In this document: piece by piece, positions 41,019-49,463 of the stretch
How positions within the stretch are numbered: position 1 is the stretch's first letter
Layout of the letters: each line of letters begins with the position of its first letter
Assembly: GCF_036203305.1 (NCBI RefSeq)
Contig: NZ_CP108132.1
Location: 1-64,000, forward strand
DNA: 64,000 nt
Source: Streptomyces sp. NBC_00190
GTDB lineage: Bacteria; Actinomycetota; Actinomycetes; Streptomycetales; Streptomycetaceae
Direction of reading: 5' to 3'
Notes under the pieces: generated by a model
The model's database searches: none
What the model was told of the DNA's origin: nothing
The model's input: only the letters and a program-made list of their open reading frames with translations
Made by a program: the position numbers and the translations under genes

Positions 41019-41744
41019 ATGCCCGGAGGCAGACTGACCCACCAGGAGCGCCGGGAGATCGCCGAGGGGTTGGGGGACGGGCTCACCTTCACCGAGATCG
41101 CCGGCCGTCTGGACCGGCCCGTCTCCACCGTCACCCGGGAAGTGGCCCGCAACGGCGGCGCCGGTGCCTACCGGGCCGACGCGGCGCAGCAGTCGACCGC
41201 CGGGCGCGCACGGCGCCGCAAGCAGGCCCCGGGTCCGGCTGCTTCGGCCGCTTCGGCCGATCCGGCCGTGGACGGCGCACACGGGCGCGACCCCGAGGCC
41301 GTCCACGAACTGGAGGAACAGTTCACCGCGCTGATGGTCGGCACGGGCCTGCCGCGGATGACGGCCCGGGTACTGACCTGCCTGTACGTCACCGACGACG
41401 GCAGCCTGACCGCCACCGAGCTCGCCCAGCGACTGAAGGTCAGCCCCGCCTCCGTCTCCAAGGCCGTCGGGGAACTCGAACAGCAGGAGCTCATCAGGCG
41501 CGAACGCGAGCCCGGCCGGCGGCGCGACCGGTACGTCATCGACGCCGACGCCTGGTTCCGCGGCTGGATGGCCAGCGCCCGCCAGAACACCATGCTGGCC
41601 GACTTCGCCCGACAGAGCGCCCGGACCCTCGGTGCGGCCACACCTGCCGGTACCCGCATGGAGGACATCGGCGACTTCTTCGAGCACGTCGGGCGGACCA
41701 TGGTCCGGGCGGCCGAGGAATGGCGGCGGGCCCGGCTCCGGTGA
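41019..41744 (+). CDS. MarR/GbsR-type regulator fused to an IS30-like HTH
   Basis: 241 residues. Residues ~4-60 match the HTH at the N-terminus of IS30-type transposases (LTHQERREIAEGLGDGLTFT, EIAGRLDRPVSTVTREVARN, GGAGAYRA). Residues ~100-240 are a GbsR/MarR-like winged helix (LTATELAQRLKVSPASVSKA, VGELEQQELIRRERE) with a long C-terminal dimer helix. No DDE catalytic domain is present, so it is a regulator, not a transposase. It is divergent from the membrane protein 39760 and precedes the biosynthetic cluster. Confidence 0.82.
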   Translation: MPGGRLTHQERREIAEGLGDGLTFTEIAGRLDRPVSTVTREVARNGGAGAYRADAAQQSTAGRARRRKQAPGPAASAASADPAVDGAHGRDPEAVHELEEQFTALMVGTGLPRMTARVLTCLYVTDDGSLTATELAQRLKVSPASVSKAVGELEQQELIRREREPGRRRDRYVIDADAWFRGWMASARQNTMLADFARQSARTLGAATPAGTRMEDIGDFFEHVGRTMVRAAEEWRRARLR

Positions 41745-41769
41745 GCGGCGCGGGCGCGGGCGCGTACGA

Positions 41770-41810
41770 CGAGGCTCCTGGCAGGCGGGGGCGCGTTGCC
41801 AGGAGCCTCG
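41770..41810. terminator. 14-bp hairpin between convergent genes
   Basis: CGAGGCTCCTGGCA (41770-41783) and its complement (41797-41810) with a 13-base loop, between the MarR-type gene (+, ends 41744) and the flavoprotein gene (-, ends 41831). Confidence 0.85.
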
Positions 41811-41830
41811 GTTGTCGTGGGGTCACCCGG

Positions 41831-43054
41831 TCAGGAGGCGGCTTCGGCGGGGCGGGGGAGGCCGTCGAGGCCTGACGGGGCGTGGGCCAGGCCGGTGGGT
41901 GCCAGCCAGTCGAATGCGCGGTAGACCGCCGGGCCCAGGCCCATGCCCTCGGCCACCTGTTCGCGCAGCCGGTTGGTGGCGAACGCGCCGATGACGTTCA
42001 TCTGCGCGTCCCTGTAGTGGCGCTCCACTTCGTGGCCCTGGGTCACGCCGGCCGCGCCGTGGATCTGCACGGCGCGCGCGGTGACCTCGACGGCCATCTC
42101 GGTGGCGTAGATCTTGAGCATGCCGATCAGGTCCCTGGCCGACCGGCCGGCGGCGCGCTCGCGTGCCGCCCGGCGGGCGAGCAGCCTGGCCGCGTCGATC
42201 TGGGCGCGGGACTCGGCGAGCTGGGCCTGTACGCCTTCCATGTGCGCGAGGGGCCGCCCGAAGGAGACCCGTTCCCGGGCGTGGCGCACCGAGGCGGCCA
42301 GCGCGGACTCGGCGGTGGCGATGGCCGCGACCGACACCAGCAGCCACCCCCACGTCATCCCCTCGGCGAGCTCGGTGAAGGGCACGGGCACCACGTCGTC
42401 CTCGGCGACGTGGGCGTCGGTGAAGACGATGCCGCCCCAGGGCATGCCGCGCAGCCCCATGTGCGGGGTCTCGTACCGGCGCACGCCCGGCCCGCGCAGG
42501 TCGACGAAGGCCAGGCACCAGTCGGGGCCGTCGTCCCCGGCGGGCTTCTCCCGCCGGGCGAGGGTCACGGCCAGGTCGGCGTTGGGCGCGTTGGTGATGC
42601 GGGCCTTCTCGCCGTTGATGACGAAGCCGCCGCCGGGCGGCCCGGCCGGGCGCACCGTGGTGCGGTAGGTGCCGGCGTCGCTGCCCGCGGCGGGCTCGAC
42701 GATGGCGAAGGCCGCGCGCTGTTCCCCGGAGAGCAGGGGGTCGAGCAGCCGCCGGTGTTTGTCCGGATCGCCGTAGGTGGAGATCAGCTTGCCGCACAGC
42801 AGTGCGGACACGGTCGCCGACCAGTAGGTGCCCGAGCAGGCCCGGGCCAGGGCCTCCATGGCCTCGGTCTGGGCGGGACCGTCGGCGCCGGTGCCGCCGA
42901 ACTCAGGCGGGTGGAACAGCCGCAGGTAGCCGCTGTCGACGAGGTCCTTCCAGTTCTGGGGCGGTATGTCGCCCGTGGCGTCGGTCTCGGTGGCCCGGGC
43001 GGCGATGCCCGGGAAGCTCGGCGCGGTGTCGGTGCCGCGTTGGTCGCCGTTCAT
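41831..43054 (-). CDS. acyl-CoA-dehydrogenase-like flavoprotein A
   Basis: 407 residues from ATG 43054 (GAGGAC upstream; an earlier in-frame start at 43069 is possible). Acyl-CoA dehydrogenase fold landmarks are visible: FHPPEFGGTGADG, FAIVEPAAGSDAGTYRTTVR, the FVINGEKARITNA beta domain, VSFGRPLAHMEGVQAQLAES and AVQIHGAAGVTQGHEVERHY then RDAQ. The YEGT segment that carries the catalytic Glu in many members is replaced by IGAFAT. It may act on a carrier-bound or amino substrate rather than acyl-CoA (inference). It forms an operon with flavoprotein B, 16 bases apart, divergent from the carrier-protein operon. Confidence 0.82.
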   Translation of the reverse strand: MNGDQRGTDTAPSFPGIAARATETDATGDIPPQNWKDLVDSGYLRLFHPPEFGGTGADGPAQTEAMEALARACSGTYWSATVSALLCGKLISTYGDPDKHRRLLDPLLSGEQRAAFAIVEPAAGSDAGTYRTTVRPAGPPGGGFVINGEKARITNAPNADLAVTLARREKPAGDDGPDWCLAFVDLRGPGVRRYETPHMGLRGMPWGGIVFTDAHVAEDDVVPVPFTELAEGMTWGWLLVSVAAIATAESALAASVRHARERVSFGRPLAHMEGVQAQLAESRAQIDAARLLARRAARERAAGRSARDLIGMLKIYATEMAVEVTARAVQIHGAAGVTQGHEVERHYRDAQMNVIGAFATNRLREQVAEGMGLGPAVYRAFDWLAPTGLAHAPSGLDGLPRPAEAAS

Positions 43055-43070
43055 GTGTGAAGTCCTCACG

Positions 43071-44249
43071 TCAGCCGAGTCCTAGCAGGGAGGCCGCGAT
43101 GACCGGCCGCAGCACCTCGGTGCCACCTCCGGTCCCGGCGAAGAACAGCGCGTCGCGGTGGGCCCGTTCGACCAGGTGGTCGCCCGCGGGGGCGAGCGGC
43201 CCGGACAGGCTCGCCGCCCCCTCGGTGACCGCCCGCAGGGCGCGGGCCACGAAGAGCCGGGCGGCGGCCGCGTCCTGGTGCGAGGGCCGGCCGCCCGCGT
43301 CGAACTGCCCGGCGGCCCGCAGCAGCAGCCCGGAGGCCAGCTCGTAGCGCGTGCCCAGGTCCGCGAGGGTGAACCGGGCGGACTGGCCGTGGGCCAGGGG
43401 CCGGCCGAAGAGACGGCGTTCGCGGGCGTCGTCGACGGCGTCGCGGGTCAGTGCGCGGATGACGCCGAGCCAGGGCGCGCTGGAGAACACCCAGTCCAGC
43501 GCCGCGAGCAGCGGCTCCACCTCGGTCGCGGCGCCGCCGACCGTTCCCAGTACCGCGTGGTCCGCGGCCGGGCAGGCGTCCAGGACCAGCCGGCCCCACG
43601 GGCAGGTGGCCATGGCCGCCGGGCCGTCCTCGGTGATCAGCAGTCCGGGGGTGTCGCGGTCCAGGACGAACGCCGTCCGGCCGCCGTCCTCGTGCGCGGC
43701 GATGACGAGGAAGTGGTGGGCCACGGGGCCGCACGCGACCAGGTCCAGTTCGCCGCTGAGCTGCCAGCCGCCCGCCGCGGCCGGGGCGGGCCGGGCCGTG
43801 AGGGCGGGGGCGTGGGCGGCGCCCTGCGTCTGGCGCAGCGACACGGCGCCCATCCAGTCGCCCGCGGCCATGCGCGGCAGGTAGCGCTCGCGCTGCCGGG
43901 GGCTGCCGAACGCCCGCAGCGGCACGGTGGCGAGGACCGCGTGCACCCCGACGGCGAGGGCGAGGCCCGGGTCGCGGGCGCCCTCGCCGAGCCCTTCCAG
44001 GAGGGCGCAGGTCTGTGTGGCGGACAGGCCGCCGCCGCCCAGGGCGCGCGGGACCAGCGGCCCGGCGAGGCCGGGCCCGGTCCGGGCGTCGGCGAGTTCG
44101 GCGAAGAGCGCGGGGTCCCACCTCCGGTCACGGTCGCGGCCGGCGGCGGTCGGCCGCGCCACGCGGGCGGCGAGCTCCCGGGCCCGCTCGGCGAGCATCG
44201 GCTCGACACCGTCGGCGCCGGCGCCGACGGGGGAATGCACAAACACCAT
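43071..44249 (-). CDS. acyl-CoA-dehydrogenase-like flavoprotein B
   Basis: 392 residues, a more divergent member of the fold: VPRALGGGGLSATQTCALLE, YLPRMAAGDWMGAVSLRQTQ, WQLSGELDLVACG, RRLFGRPLAHGQSARFTLAD and HRDALFFAGTGGGTEVLRPV near the end. The YEGT position reads FAGT, so the usual catalytic Glu is absent. Together with flavoprotein A it could form a heterodimer or a two-step desaturation pair in the cluster. Transcription starts in the 438-bp gap shared with the 44688 operon. Confidence 0.75.
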   Translation of the reverse strand: MVFVHSPVGAGADGVEPMLAERARELAARVARPTAAGRDRDRRWDPALFAELADARTGPGLAGPLVPRALGGGGLSATQTCALLEGLGEGARDPGLALAVGVHAVLATVPLRAFGSPRQRERYLPRMAAGDWMGAVSLRQTQGAAHAPALTARPAPAAAGGWQLSGELDLVACGPVAHHFLVIAAHEDGGRTAFVLDRDTPGLLITEDGPAAMATCPWGRLVLDACPAADHAVLGTVGGAATEVEPLLAALDWVFSSAPWLGVIRALTRDAVDDARERRLFGRPLAHGQSARFTLADLGTRYELASGLLLRAAGQFDAGGRPSHQDAAAARLFVARALRAVTEGAASLSGPLAPAGDHLVERAHRDALFFAGTGGGTEVLRPVIAASLLGLG

Positions 44250-44687
44250 CGGATTCCCTTTCTCTCCCCTTGGAACAGGGTCCGGCCTCAGACCGCCGGC
44301 AGGCGGCGGTGCGGGGACGTCTCATCGACGTCGGAACGCTCGAAGGGATTTCGAAACTCGGAACAATTACTCCACCCCCTCTTTCGAAAATGGACCCGAA
44401 CAACGTATCCCGCATTTCACTCGGCTCGGCGGGTCCGGCCCAAGATTTGGCATCCGGCCTGCGCAGACCTCGCATAGCTGACCTGCCACGACGTTCCATC
44501 ACAGTCCTTGACAAAGCTCTGACATGGGAGCCGTTGTGCCTGCACCGCCGCATCGGCCAACCTATTCATCGGCACGCTCCACATCGCCCCGTTCTTGGCC
44601 TTATCCGTTCACCCGCACCATGCCGCGAGAATTCAGTGCAGAGCCGGCCGCCCATCAGGAATCCGGTTCTTAAAGGAGGGAACGCAA
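44250..44687. promoter_or_regulatory. divergent promoter region of the biosynthetic cluster
   Basis: This 438-bp gap separates the two flavoprotein genes (-) from the carrier-protein operon (+). It must contain at least two promoters. TTGACA at 44508-44513 is a good -35 hexamer for the + strand, but I see no matching -10. The ribosome site AGGAGG lies just before ATG 44688. Confidence 0.55.
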
Positions 44688-45841
44688 TGGCAACAGCAGA
44701 GCACGAGGGAAGTCTTCCGAAGGGACTTCCCCGTCTGTCCGACGCGACCCTGCGGGACTCCGCGCACATGGCGGGCGTCGAGTTCGGCCCCAAGGACGCC
44801 GCGGTCATCGCGGACCTGCTGGTGAAGACCGGCATCGACCTGGTCGAGGTGGGCATGGTCTCCGGCCCGGACTCGAAGGACGCCGACCTCGTCCTCTCCA
44901 CGCACGAGGCCATCGGTCCCGAGCGCAGCATGACGCTCGTGGTGGTGCAGGACCGCCAGCAGGTCACGAAGGCCCTCGACGAGGCCGAGCGACTGGGCGT
45001 GCGCCACATCATGTACTCCATACCGACCTCCGAACAGCACGCCAGGCTGAAGCTCGGCTCGCCCAGCGCGAAGTTCCTTCACGTTCTGGCCCGTTCGGCG
45101 ATCTCGCAGGCCAAGGAGCGCGGCTTCCACGTCACGTTCAGCGGCGAGGACGGCGCCCGTACCCCCAGGGAGCGGCTCGTCCCCTACGTCACGGCGGGCT
45201 TCGAGGCCGGGGCCGACCGGTTCCGTCTCGCGGAGACCGTCGCCTTCCTGTCGCCCTGGCAGATGGAGGAGGTGATCACCGACCTCGCCGCGATCGACGG
45301 CTCCGAGATCGAGATCCACTCGCACAACATGCTGGGCATGGCCGTGGCCAACTCCCTCGCCGCGATCCGCGCGGGCGCGCAGTGGATCTCGGCGACCGTC
45401 GGCGGGATCGGTGAGCGCGGCGGCAACGCCCCGCTGGCCGAGCTGCTCACTTCCCTGCGCGTCATCCACGGTGACACGCGCTTCGACCTGACCCACCTCA
45501 CGGAGCTGTCCCGGGTCGCGCTCAAGGGCGCCGGCCTCGGCACCGCCTTCCAGTCGGGGCCGACCACACCGCACGCCTTCGCCTACGAGCTGCCGGGTCA
45601 GCTGAACAACCCGGAGGCTTACGAGACGCTGCCCGCCGAGCTGGTCGGCAACAGCCGGGAGCTGTGCGTGCGCACGCGCCTCACCCCTGCCCTCGTCACA
45701 TGGGCGCTCGCCGGGTCGGGCGTCCTCGTCGACGTTGAGGCCTTCACGCCGTGGCTCGTCGAACGGCAGGAGCAGGGCGGGCGTCCGCTGCTCGACCGGG
45801 ACGCGATCCGCAAGGCCGCGATCGACTTCCAGGCCGCCTGA
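44688..45841 (+). CDS. homocitrate synthase / isopropylmalate synthase-like DRE-TIM enzyme
   Basis: 384 residues. The DRE-TIM metallolyase plan is clear: DATLRD (residues 19-24, catalytic Arg/Asp), FSGEDGARTPRERLVPYV, EIHSHNMLGMAVANSLAAI (metal His-x-His) and GGIGERGGNAPLAELL. These condense acetyl-CoA with a 2-oxo acid, as in homocitrate or isopropylmalate synthesis. The usual DGEQ after LRD is DSAHMAG, so the substrate may differ. It is first of an operon with LysW, LysX, LysY and LysZ, as in alpha-aminoadipate lysine synthesis, but homoaconitase and homoisocitrate dehydrogenase are absent. Confidence 0.85.
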
Positions 45842-45915
45842 ACCCCGCCCCGCCCGCCGGGGCCTGCCCGGTCCCTCTTCACGTCCACACCACCTACGGC
45901 AAACGGAGTTGCTCC

Positions 45916-46101
45916 ATGTCCACCGCCACCCTCACCGGCGTCTGCCCCGAGTGCGAGACCGACCTGACCGTGCCGCCGGTCGTCCAGGGCGAGACCTTCG
46001 CCTGCCCCGAGTGCATGCTCACCCTGCGCGTCGAGGACATCCAGGACGGTGTGCTGAGCCTGCAGATGGTCGAAGTACAGCTCCGCGACTGGGGCCAGTG
46101 A
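45916..46101 (+). CDS. lysW: LysW-type amino-group carrier protein
   Basis: 61 residues with two zinc knuckles (GVCPECETDL and ACPECMLTLR) followed by the acidic region VEDIQDGVLSLQMVEVQLRD. It ends DWGQ, where LysW/ArgW carriers normally end DWGE and carry the amino acid on the gamma-carboxylate of that last Glu. The CAG codon before TGA is clear in the sequence given. LysX starts one base after the stop. Context (LysX, LysY, LysZ) makes the family assignment firm. Confidence 0.92.
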   Translation: MSTATLTGVCPECETDLTVPPVVQGETFACPECMLTLRVEDIQDGVLSLQMVEVQLRDWGQ

Positions 46102-46102
46102 G

Positions 46103-46951
46103 ATGGGCAGCAGAGTCGCCATCGTCGCCGACCGGGTCGGCTGGGAAGAGCGCCAGCTCATGCAGTCGGCACCGGACTTCGGCCTGCACATCGACTGGAT
46201 CAACGACGAGTCGCTGTGCCTGGGCGACCCCAAGGCCCCGTCGATCGAGGGCTACGACGCCCTGCTGGTCCGCAGCCGCAGCTACACCCGCGGCGGGCTG
46301 CTCGCCACGCTGGCCGAGTCGACCGGCGTGACCGCCCTCAATTCGGCCACCGCCATCCACGCCTGCGAGAACAAGCTGGTGCTGCGCGCCGTGCTGTCCG
46401 CCGCCGGCGTCCCCGTGCCGGACTACCGGCTCGCCCTCTCCCGCAAGGACTTCGAGAAGGCGCTCGACGAGCTGGGCCTGCCGGTGGTGCTCAAGCCGAT
46501 CTACGGCGGCATGGGCAAGCGCGTCACGCTGATCCGCGACCCCGACCTGGCGCACAGCGTGTACGACTACGTCGAGGACCTCGGCCACGCCTTCGAGCAG
46601 GCCTGCCTGGTGGAGCCGTACCTCGGCGGCGGCTCGATCCGCTGCCTGGTCGTCGGCCGGGAGATCGTCGCCGCCGCCGAATTCGAGAGCGCGGGGGCCG
46701 ACTGGCGCAGCAATGCCGCGCTCGGCAACCAGAGCCGGGCCCTGGCCCACGACCCCGAGGTGCAGAAGGTCGTGGACGGCGTCGTGGACCGGCTCGGCGC
46801 CGGCATCTACGGGGTCGACCTCTTCAAGACGCCTTCGGGCTACCTCGTCAACGAGGTCAACCACGCCCCCGCCTGGCGGGGGGTGGCGTCGACCACGGGA
46901 GTGGACATCCCGTCGGCCGTCGCCCGTCACGTGCAGGAGATACTCGCATGA
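46103..46951 (+). CDS. lysX: LysX-type ATP-grasp ligase (loads the carrier protein)
   Basis: 282 residues, the usual size. An N-terminal GRSRSYTRGG-like segment (VRSRSYTRGGLLATLAESTG), the ATP-grasp lysine and loop (VVLKPIYGGMGKRVTLI), LVEPYLGGGSIRCLVVG and the metal site YLVNEVNHAPAWRGVASTTG are all present. The family joins the alpha-amino group of glutamate or aminoadipate to the C-terminal carboxylate of LysW. It overlaps lysY by four bases (ATGA). Substrate choice cannot be read with confidence. Confidence 0.9.
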   Translation: MGSRVAIVADRVGWEERQLMQSAPDFGLHIDWINDESLCLGDPKAPSIEGYDALLVRSRSYTRGGLLATLAESTGVTALNSATAIHACENKLVLRAVLSAAGVPVPDYRLALSRKDFEKALDELGLPVVLKPIYGGMGKRVTLIRDPDLAHSVYDYVEDLGHAFEQACLVEPYLGGGSIRCLVVGREIVAAAEFESAGADWRSNAALGNQSRALAHDPEVQKVVDGVVDRLGAGIYGVDLFKTPSGYLVNEVNHAPAWRGVASTTGVDIPSAVARHVQEILA

Positions 46952-48006
46952 TCCGCGTGGGAATCGTCGGCGCCTCCGGGTTCAGCGGCGGTGAACTGAT
47001 CCGGCTGGTGAACCAGCATCCCGAATTCGAGCTGACCTTCCTGGGCGGCAACGCCAGCGCCGGCAAGCGCCCGGCCCAGCTGCACCCGGGACTCCGCCTC
47101 GACCTGGGCCTGACCATCGAGCCCGTCGACGCCGATGTCGTCGCCGAGCGGTGCGACGTGGTGTTCCTCGCCACGCCCGCACCCGTCTCGGCCGAGCTCG
47201 CCGCGCTCCTGGCCGACCGCGTCGCCTGCGTGATCGACCTGAGCGGGGCCTTCCGTATCCGCACCCCCGAGCTGCACGAGCGCTGGTACCCCAAGGCCGA
47301 GCGGGCCACCGCACTGGCCGACCGTTTCGTCTACGGGGTGCCGGAGCTGGTCGGCGACCAGCTGGTCGACGCGCCGCTGATCTCGGTCCCCGGCTGCTAC
47401 GCCACCGCGATCACGCTGGGGCTCGCCCCGCTGGCCCTCGGCCTCGGCCTGGACCTGAAGACAGTGGTCATCGACGGCAAGAGCGGCTCCAGCGGTGGCG
47501 GCGTACAGCTGCGCGTCCCGGACCTGCACCCGCTGCGCAACGGCGCCATCGCGCCCTACGCGCCCACCGGGCACCGGCACGCCGCGGAGGTCGGCGACTT
47601 CCTGGAGCGCAGCAAGCCCGGCAGTGTCGGCAGGCTGACGATGTCGGCGTACGGGGTGTCGCACGTGCGCGGCCTGCTCGCCAGCGCCTACGTGTTCACC
47701 GACGACGAGGTGGACGGGCGCGAGCTGCAGCGGGCGTACCTGCGCTTCTACAAGGAGCACCGCTTCGTCCGGGTGCGGCGCAACACCGAGACGCTGATCC
47801 CGGTGCCCGACCCGCAGGCCGTCCTGGGTTCCAACTACTGCGACGTGACCGTCCTGCACGACGAGGAGGGCGGCCGCATCGTCGTCCTCGCCGCCCTCGA
47901 CAACCTCGTCAAGGGGGCCGCGGGCCAGGCCGTTCAGGCCGCGAACATCCGATGCGCACTGCCCGAGGAGACGGGCCTGACCATGCAGCCGGTGATGCCC
48001 GCATGA
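46948..48006 (+). CDS. lysY: LysY-type carrier-bound acyl-phosphate reductase (ArgC family)
   Basis: 352 residues: NADPH-binding GASGFSG (8-14), catalytic Cys150 in SVPGCYAT, GKSGSSGGGVQ loop, HRHAAEVGDFL and the final ALDNLVKGAAGQAVQ element. It reduces the phosphorylated side chain of the LysW-bound amino acid to the semialdehyde. It overlaps both lysX and lysZ by four bases, so the three are made in fixed ratio. Confidence 0.92.
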   Translation: MIRVGIVGASGFSGGELIRLVNQHPEFELTFLGGNASAGKRPAQLHPGLRLDLGLTIEPVDADVVAERCDVVFLATPAPVSAELAALLADRVACVIDLSGAFRIRTPELHERWYPKAERATALADRFVYGVPELVGDQLVDAPLISVPGCYATAITLGLAPLALGLGLDLKTVVIDGKSGSSGGGVQLRVPDLHPLRNGAIAPYAPTGHRHAAEVGDFLERSKPGSVGRLTMSAYGVSHVRGLLASAYVFTDDEVDGRELQRAYLRFYKEHRFVRVRRNTETLIPVPDPQAVLGSNYCDVTVLHDEEGGRIVVLAALDNLVKGAAGQAVQAANIRCALPEETGLTMQPVMPA

Positions 48007-48821
48007 GCGGGATTCCGAAGGACGACAGGACGCGGTATCCGGCCCCGACCGTGGTGAAGCTCGGCGGCAGCTGCCTCGACGACCTCGACGGCGCCTGGTG
48101 GGACGACCTGGCCGAGCACGGCAAGGACCGGCCCCTGATCCTGGTGCACGGCTGGTCCAAGCCGCTGAAGCGGCTGAGTCCCCGCTACAGCGAGCCGTCG
48201 GCGATCCTGCGCGACCGGTACGGCAACCAGAGCCGCTGGACCACGCCCGAGGTCATCGAGGACATCAAGACCGTCAGCGGCGAGCTGAGCGGGCAGGTCT
48301 TCGGCCGGCTGGAGTCCCGCGGCATCACCGCGGAACGGCTGCTCGGCAGTGACGGCCTGGTCAGCGCGGGCGAGGGCGAGCGCTGGTGGTGGCAGGGCAA
48401 GCAGCTGGTCGAACTGGAGAACCTGGTCGGGCCGATCACCGGTGTGGACCCGGCGCCGCTGAAGGACCTGCGGGCGGGCCACGCCTGCCTGGTCACGCCG
48501 CTGGCCCGGAACGCGAGCGGCCAGGAGGTCAACACCGACGCCGACCGGGCGGCCGCCGCCATCGCCGGCGCGCTGGGCGCCACCGACCTGGTCCTCGTCA
48601 CCGACGTCGCGCACCTGCTGGTCGACGGGGAGCCGGTGCGCAGCATCACCGCGCAGGCCGCGGCCAGGTTCCGCGACAAGGGCGCCACCGGCGGCATGCG
48701 CAAGAAGCTGCGGGCCGCGGGCGAGGCCCTGGAGCGGGGCGCGGAGCGGGTCGTCATCGGCAGCGCGCCCGTCACGGATCTGCTGGCGGCCCGCACCGGC
48801 ACCGTCATCACGCGAACGTGA
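48003..48821 (+). CDS. lysZ: LysZ-type carrier-bound amino acid kinase (ArgB family)
   Basis: 272 residues: VVKLGGSCLDDL (phosphate loop with Lys), LILVHGWSKPLKRL, LVTPLARNASGQEVNTDADR, ATDLVLVTDVAHLL and the C-terminal GGMRKKLRAAGEALERGAER lysine element. It phosphorylates the side-chain carboxylate of the LysW-bound amino acid so that LysY can reduce it. Starts with ATGA overlap on lysY. Confidence 0.92.
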   Translation: MSGIPKDDRTRYPAPTVVKLGGSCLDDLDGAWWDDLAEHGKDRPLILVHGWSKPLKRLSPRYSEPSAILRDRYGNQSRWTTPEVIEDIKTVSGELSGQVFGRLESRGITAERLLGSDGLVSAGEGERWWWQGKQLVELENLVGPITGVDPAPLKDLRAGHACLVTPLARNASGQEVNTDADRAAAAIAGALGATDLVLVTDVAHLLVDGEPVRSITAQAAARFRDKGATGGMRKKLRAAGEALERGAERVVIGSAPVTDLLAARTGTVITRT

Positions 48822-48832
48822 GGAGCAAGAAC

Positions 48833-49396
48833 GTGGCGCAGTCCCGTGTACTCGTCGTCAACAACGGAACGCTGTCCCTGAAGCAACTCCGCAAGACTTT
48901 CGAGGAGTTGGGCTCGGAAACCGAGGTGGTCGACGCGGCGTCCGTGCCCGCCCGGCTCGACGGCCGCCACCAGGCGATCGTCCTGAGCGGCACCAAGGTG
49001 CGGGCGTACGACCGTGACTTCTACACACCGCTCATCGACCTCGTCATGGGTGCCGACGTCCCCGTCTTCGGGATCTGCGGCGGCATGCAGATCCTGGCGG
49101 TCGCGGCCGGCGGCCGACTCGCCGAGGGACCGCAGCGGGTCGGCGGCTACGAGGTGCAGGTCGACAAGGAGGAGCCGCTCTTCACGTACGTGAAGCCGAC
49201 GGTGACGGTCTTCCACCGCCACACCCTGTACCTCCAGGAGGCTCCGGAGGGCTTCCGCTCGATCGGCCGCTCCGAGCACGCGCCGGTGGAGTTCCTGCGC
49301 TCCGAGGACGGCCGGATCTTCGGCTCGCAGGCCCACCTGGAATTCCGCAGCGACGGCCTGGAGATCCTGCGCGGTTTCGCGCAGCTGTACCGGTGA
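48833..49396 (+). CDS. class I glutamine-amidotransferase-like protein
   Basis: 187 residues from GTG 48833 (AGGAG upstream). The triad is visible: Cys82 in FGICGGMQIL, His168 and Glu170 in SQAHLEF. Proteins of this stand-alone type hydrolyse glutamine or similar gamma-amides or gamma-glutamyl bonds. In the operon it takes the position where a LysK-like release enzyme would be expected, so it could release the product, or remove a gamma-amide (the carrier here ends in Gln). Both roles are inference. Confidence 0.82.
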   Translation: MAQSRVLVVNNGTLSLKQLRKTFEELGSETEVVDAASVPARLDGRHQAIVLSGTKVRAYDRDFYTPLIDLVMGADVPVFGICGGMQILAVAAGGRLAEGPQRVGGYEVQVDKEEPLFTYVKPTVTVFHRHTLYLQEAPEGFRSIGRSEHAPVEFLRSEDGRIFGSQAHLEFRSDGLEILRGFAQLYR

Positions 49397-49463
49397 GCGT
49401 CGCCGCCGGGCGCCCGGGCGCCCGCAGTCCCCTGACCTCTTCTACGTATGCGAGGACTTGGCA

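Noticed and set aside
41019..41200. An IS30-family insertion sequence
   Set aside because: Only the HTH resembles the transposase; no DDE domain or terminal inverted repeats are present, and the frame continues into a MarR-like domain.
44688..48821. Primary lysine (alpha-aminoadipate) or LysW-type arginine operon
   Set aside because: Homoaconitase, homoisocitrate dehydrogenase, LysJ and LysK are absent, and the operon continues with ligase, FAH-type and exporter genes, which fits a secondary-metabolite cluster better.
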